Below are positions 6,305 to 9,238 of a stretch of 9,238 nt of DNA, piece by piece (the stretch's first letter is position 1; every line of letters starts with the position of its first letter). The stretch spans positions 1 to 9,238 of the forward strand of contig MU158639.1 in the NCBI GenBank assembly GCA_015711895.1. The letters are read 5' to 3'. The notes under the pieces are model-generated. The model saw nothing but the letters and a program-made list of their open reading frames with translations. It ran no database searches and had not been told where the DNA came from. Source of the stretch: Candidatus Solincola tengchongensis. GTDB taxonomy: Bacteria > Actinomycetota > Geothermincolia > Geothermincolales > RBG-13-55-18. A program made the position numbers and the translations under genes.

Positions 6305-8740
6305 TCAGAGCTTTTGTCTGGTACGGGATATGATCTGATCTTGCACCATCTTGTCCAGATCCACGAAGTAAGCGCTGAAGCCGGCGACCCGAACGACAAG
6401 AGTCCCGTACTTGTCCGGGTTTAACTGTGCATCCTCCAGGGTCTCAGGCCCAAAGACGTTGAATTGGATGTGGTGAATCCCGAGGTCCGACCAGCAGCGA
6501 AGATAGGAGATGAATTTTTCTTTGTTCTCACCTTCAAGGGTTTCCGGAAGGAAGCTCTGATTGAGCAGGTGGGTGAAACCCCTCACGTGATCGAGTTTTG
6601 CCACTGATTTTAAAACCGCCGTAGGCCCCGAACGGTCGGTCCCCGGTACTGGCGAAACTGTTCCGTCGTTGAAGAGATCCCTTGCCTTGCGCCCGTCTGG
6701 AGTAGCGCCGCACAGCACACTCCCGAAATAGTACGTCGATCCACCGGTTCCGTCCTCAAGGAAGGAAGTGCCGTATATGTTCTTGAAGTTCCTGATTAAT
6801 CGCGTTGTTTCCGCATATATCTTCCGGGCCAGGAGGTCCACATAATCGTCGTCGTTACCGAACTTTGGTGCCTTGTGTATGAACATCTGTCGGAGGTCTT
6901 CCTTCCCCTCCCAGTTGTTTTTCAGGGCTTCTACCAGCTCGGCCATGGATACCCGCTTTTCCTCAAAGACCAGTTTTTTCACCGCTGCCAGAGAGTTCAC
7001 CACGGTTACCTGCCCAATGGGTTGGATGATAGTGTTATTGAAATATTTGTAATACCTGCAGTCTTGGCCTCTTTCCAGGCACTCGTCGAGAAGTGCCGAG
7101 AGGAACGGCTGGGGCAGGAAACGTTGATCGAGAACCTCGACTATGTTGTTGATGGCCACCAGTTTCTCGGTGAAGAAACGTACCTGTTCGAAGTAGGCTT
7201 CCAGCAGTTCTTCAAAACTTGTGAACGCAAGAGGGTCTTTGGTCGAGGATCCTATCTGATTCCCGTTTATGATGTTTACCCCCTGCGTGAAGGCATACTC
7301 AAGGCATTTGGGCAGTATAAGGAGGCCGCCAAGAGCTCTGAAACCCATGGATTTTCCGGGTATTATCCACCGCATGCAGCCTTCGGTGGAGTAATTTCTG
7401 GCATCTTCGATAGGAATTCCCAGGCTTACAAGGTAAGGAATCATCATCTCGTCGTTGAAGAGGGAGAATACACCGGAACACTCGCGGAGGGAGTCGGTGA
7501 GCTCCTCAAGCAGGCGTCGAGGGGAGTGCCGGTGGATCCTGACGGCCACCGACGGCTCTGACAATTTAAGGTCACGAATGGCTTCCAGCACTATATAGGT
7601 CATCTCGTTCGTGGCATCATCGCCCTCGGGTGTCTGGCCCCCTATGGTGGTGACCCGCGCGGTGATGACCGAGCCCAATCCTCCACCCAGGAGGGGCGGT
7701 ATAAGCTCGCCGAACTCGTTCATCTTGAGCCAGCAGTACTCGATCAACTCCTTGGCTTTCTCTCTGTTTATACGTCCCTCCTTAAGGTCCTTTACATAGA
7801 AGGGCATCATTATCTGGTCGAACCTTTCGCCGAGGCCCGGCGTCTGGAGGTCGATGACTCGGGTGATCAATACGATGAAGAAATAGAACTGGAGCGCTTC
7901 ATGAAAGGTGCGGGGTGGGTTTTCCGGTACCCAGTCGCATACTTCGGCTATCCTCAGCAGTTGTTCCTTCCTCTCCGAGTCTTTCTCCTTTGCCGCAAGC
8001 TCTCGGGCCAATTTCGCATACCTCTTACCCCATCTGCAGCCCGCCTCAAGGCTGATTATCACCGCTTGATAGAAATCCCTTTTTTCCATATAATCCGCAG
8101 CCTTGAGGTAGAAACTTTCATCCTTTTCAAGATGGCTAAATTTTTCCTTCGCTTCCTCTATGATTCCCTTTAACCCTACACGAAACAGCTTTTCGTAATT
8201 CGGAACCCCAGTACGCCCTCCATGCAACCATATGAAAGCGCCGTGATTGATGAAATTTGTGTATGGTCGTAGGCTTTCCGGCAGGTATTTCCTCTCCATG
8301 CCATGCACGGCCATGTTTTTCCAGTAGCGGTGTAATTCGTGGAGTTCGACCCTTTCCTCATCGGTTAGAAGCGAGCGGTATTCTTCCTCGACAGCTTTGT
8401 CCAACCACCGCCAGAAAAGCTCCGGGTAGTGTTGGATTGAATCCGGGTCTCGAGCGAAATTCCCGACGATTATCTCCCAGGGTTGGATGTAAATGGTCAT
8501 ATTGTCCAACACTTTTGCTATTGCTTTTGCTCGACGAATGACCATGGGTTCGCCTTCACTTTCCCGGTAGGCCTCGGTTACCAGGCGCGCCCTTTCAAGG
8601 CATAATTTCACGCCCGGCCTGTAAGGGGTGATATTATCCAGTTTTTCTCCATACCTTCCATGACCCCGGGTGGCCTTTATGCGAAAAGGCATCTCTTTCT
8701 TCAGGCGTTCCAGCTTGCTTTCAGAAGCTAAACCTGTCAT
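6305..8740 (-). CDS. glycyl radical enzyme of the PFL / diol-dehydratase-like superfamily, unknown reaction
   Basis: This is an 811-residue protein of typical size. The N-terminal PFL-like domain holds RRAKA (69-73), IVGN (91-94) and PNYEKLFRVGLKGI (about 180-193). The thiyl-radical cysteine is Cys455 in STEGCMRW. Further on come the conserved ATPDGRKARD (679-688) and DGTVSPVPG. The C-terminal glycyl radical loop is RVAGFSAYF with Gly787, followed by DQIISRTR. A radical SAM activase normally makes the glycyl radical, which relays to the cysteine to start radical chemistry; oxygen cleaves the protein. Characterised dehydratases and lyases have Cys-x-Glu; here it is Cys-Met-Arg (Arg457). The usual His three residues before P-D-Y is Thr177. 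So dehydration is unlikely, and the substrate is unknown. It is also not of the CC (pyruvate formate-lyase) type. ATG 8740 is chosen because GGAGG lies 6 nt upstream; TTG 8746 overlaps that site. It is AT-richer than the flanking genes and has its own promoter. Confidence 0.9.
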   Translation of the reverse strand: MTGLASESKLERLKKEMPFRIKATRGHGRYGEKLDNITPYRPGVKLCLERARLVTEAYRESEGEPMVIRRAKAIAKVLDNMTIYIQPWEIIVGNFARDPDSIQHYPELFWRWLDKAVEEEYRSLLTDEERVELHELHRYWKNMAVHGMERKYLPESLRPYTNFINHGAFIWLHGGRTGVPNYEKLFRVGLKGIIEEAKEKFSHLEKDESFYLKAADYMEKRDFYQAVIISLEAGCRWGKRYAKLARELAAKEKDSERKEQLLRIAEVCDWVPENPPRTFHEALQFYFFIVLITRVIDLQTPGLGERFDQIMMPFYVKDLKEGRINREKAKELIEYCWLKMNEFGELIPPLLGGGLGSVITARVTTIGGQTPEGDDATNEMTYIVLEAIRDLKLSEPSVAVRIHRHSPRRLLEELTDSLRECSGVFSLFNDEMMIPYLVSLGIPIEDARNYSTEGCMRWIIPGKSMGFRALGGLLILPKCLEYAFTQGVNIINGNQIGSSTKDPLAFTSFEELLEAYFEQVRFFTEKLVAINNIVEVLDQRFLPQPFLSALLDECLERGQDCRYYKYFNNTIIQPIGQVTVVNSLAAVKKLVFEEKRVSMAELVEALKNNWEGKEDLRQMFIHKAPKFGNDDDYVDLLARKIYAETTRLIRNFKNIYGTSFLEDGTGGSTYYFGSVLCGATPDGRKARDLFNDGTVSPVPGTDRSGPTAVLKSVAKLDHVRGFTHLLNQSFLPETLEGENKEKFISYLRCWSDLGIHHIQFNVFGPETLEDAQLNPDKYGTLVVRVAGFSAYFVDLDKMVQDQIISRTRQKL

Positions 8741-8765
8741 TTCCAACCTCCAGTTAGATGAATAG

Positions 8766-8805
8766 TGTCAATAATTAATATATAAAATATTATATGATAT
8801 GTCAA
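8766..8805 (-). repeat. two direct TTGACA repeats, one at the -35 and one at the start site
   Basis: TTGACA occurs at 8805-8800 and again at 8771-8766 on the minus strand, in the same orientation, 34 bp apart (about three helical turns), with similar AT-rich flanks. The second copy has no -10 at a usable distance and covers the predicted start point. It may therefore be a duplicated promoter remnant or part of an operator pair. Confidence 0.4.
8777..8805 (-). promoter_or_regulatory. strong sigma70-type promoter of the glycyl radical enzyme gene
   Basis: Reading the minus strand, TTGACA (8805 to 8800), a 17 bp spacer and TATATT (8782 to 8777) give a perfect -35 and a 5/6 -10. AT-rich DNA upstream could act as an UP element. 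Transcription would start near 8770, leaving a leader of about 30 nt with the GGAGG site before ATG 8740. The promoter lies entirely in the gap after the thiolase-like gene, so the enzyme can be expressed independently of it. Confidence 0.75.
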
Positions 8806-8818
8806 ATTATTTATATAC

Positions 8819-9238
8819 TTATGGGGAATTGACCCCCAGGATCATCACATCCGACCAATAACAGCCCCCGAAACCGGTGGCCAGGGCCAGCTTCACGTTC
8901 TCCACCTGGCGCGCCCCCGCCTTGCCCATCACCTGCCAGGCGGCCTCACCTATGCGGATGAGGGCCGTGGCCCCGATGGGGTTGGTGGAGATGACCCCTC
9001 CGGAGGGGTTGATGGGCAGCTCCCCGTCCATGTGGAAGGTGCCCTTGCGCACCAGCTTGGGGGCCTCGCCGTGGTCGCAGAACCACAGGGAGTCCATCCA
9101 CTTCACCCCGCAGGTAGAGGCCGGGAGGTAGAGCTCGGCCACGTCGAACTCCTTCAGGGGGTTGGTTATCCCGGCCAGCTTGTAGGCCTCCGCCGAGGCC
9201 CGCTCCAGGGTGGGCATGAAGGTCCACTCCATGTCGCC
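8819..9238 (-). CDS. atypical thiolase-like protein, C-terminal part (5' end outside window)
   Basis: The last 139 residues are visible; the frame is open to the right edge and stops at TAA 8821-8819. The order DVAELY, then DGELPINPSGG, then NPIGATALIRIGEAAWQVMGKAG, RQVENVK and ALATGFGG follows the C-terminal half of SCP-x-type thiolases, which join or split acyl-CoA chains. Two family landmarks are altered. The usual GHP with its active-site His reads TNP (Asn codon at 8981-8983) and the loop is one residue shorter. The Asp-Cys-rich ELHDCFT stretch reads ELYLPAS. It may be a divergent subfamily working with a DUF35/OB-fold partner, as many SCP-x-like thiolases do, or a non-condensing homologue. 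The nucleophilic Cys would lie outside the window. Codons are strongly GC-ending, unlike the downstream glycyl radical enzyme. Confidence 0.8.
   Translation of the reverse strand, partial: GDMEWTFMPTLERASAEAYKLAGITNPLKEFDVAELYLPASTCGVKWMDSLWFCDHGEAPKLVRKGTFHMDGELPINPSGGVISTNPIGATALIRIGEAAWQVMGKAGARQVENVKLALATGFGGCYWSDVMILGVNSP

Noticed and set aside
6875..7561. 228-codon plus-strand frame inside the glycyl radical enzyme gene
   Set aside because: It is antisense to the conserved core containing the catalytic Cys region; no start signal or family is seen.
6305..8740. Pyruvate formate-lyase (PflB) or benzyl/alkylsuccinate synthase assignment
   Set aside because: There is a single Cys in GCMRW rather than adjacent cysteines, and the surrounding motif does not match the CM(S/A)PG pattern I associate with succinate synthases. 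The C-terminal loop is of the dehydratase-like type.

Overview
The window is bacterial chromosomal DNA. It has strong Shine-Dalgarno sites close to the chosen starts, one near-perfect sigma70-type promoter, and protein families typical of anaerobic or metabolically versatile bacteria. Most genes are GC-rich with heavy use of AGG, GAG, AAG and CTG codons. The glycyl radical enzyme points to an anaerobic lifestyle because such enzymes are destroyed by oxygen. I cannot name the taxon with confidence. A GC-rich anaerobe, for example a deep-branching actinobacterium or a desulfobacterial relative, is a guess.

Layout. Positions 2-127 (+) are the C-terminal tail of an unidentified membrane-anchored protein. 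Positions 128-683 hold no convincing gene, but they contain a 166 bp element (180-345) with imperfect inverted ends and nested internal complementarity. Positions 684-1877 (+) encode a RecB/AddB/Cas4-like PD-(D/E)XK nuclease with a predicted iron-sulfur cluster and a C-terminal extension. Facing it on the minus strand is an operon of an MFS transporter (2982-4202), an alpha/beta hydrolase (2198-3019, overlapping the transporter gene by 38 bp) and possibly a 50-residue coupled ORF (2049-2201). Divergent from the operon is a ketopantoate-reductase-family gene (4468-5493, +).

From about 5.5 to 8.8 kb the base composition drops visibly. This AT-richer block has a PaaI-type hotdog thioesterase (5769-6248, +) convergent with a large glycyl radical enzyme (6305-8740, -). 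The two are separated by a hairpin that could terminate both. The glycyl radical enzyme has its own TTGACA-N17-TATATT promoter. At the right edge, composition rises again in the 3' part of an atypical thiolase-like gene (8819 to the edge, -).

How the genes fit together. The right half has an acyl-CoA / carboxylic-acid flavour (thiolase-like protein, thioesterase, glycyl radical enzyme, NAD(P)-dependent reductase), but only the MFS-hydrolase pair is clearly co-transcribed. The most interesting item is the glycyl radical enzyme. It has the canonical glycyl-radical loop and thiyl cysteine, but the Glu two residues after the cysteine, characteristic of the dehydratase and lyase members, is an Arg, and a histidine usually found in the N-terminal active-site motif appears to be Thr. 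It therefore probably belongs to an uncharacterised reaction class. No activating enzyme is visible in the window.
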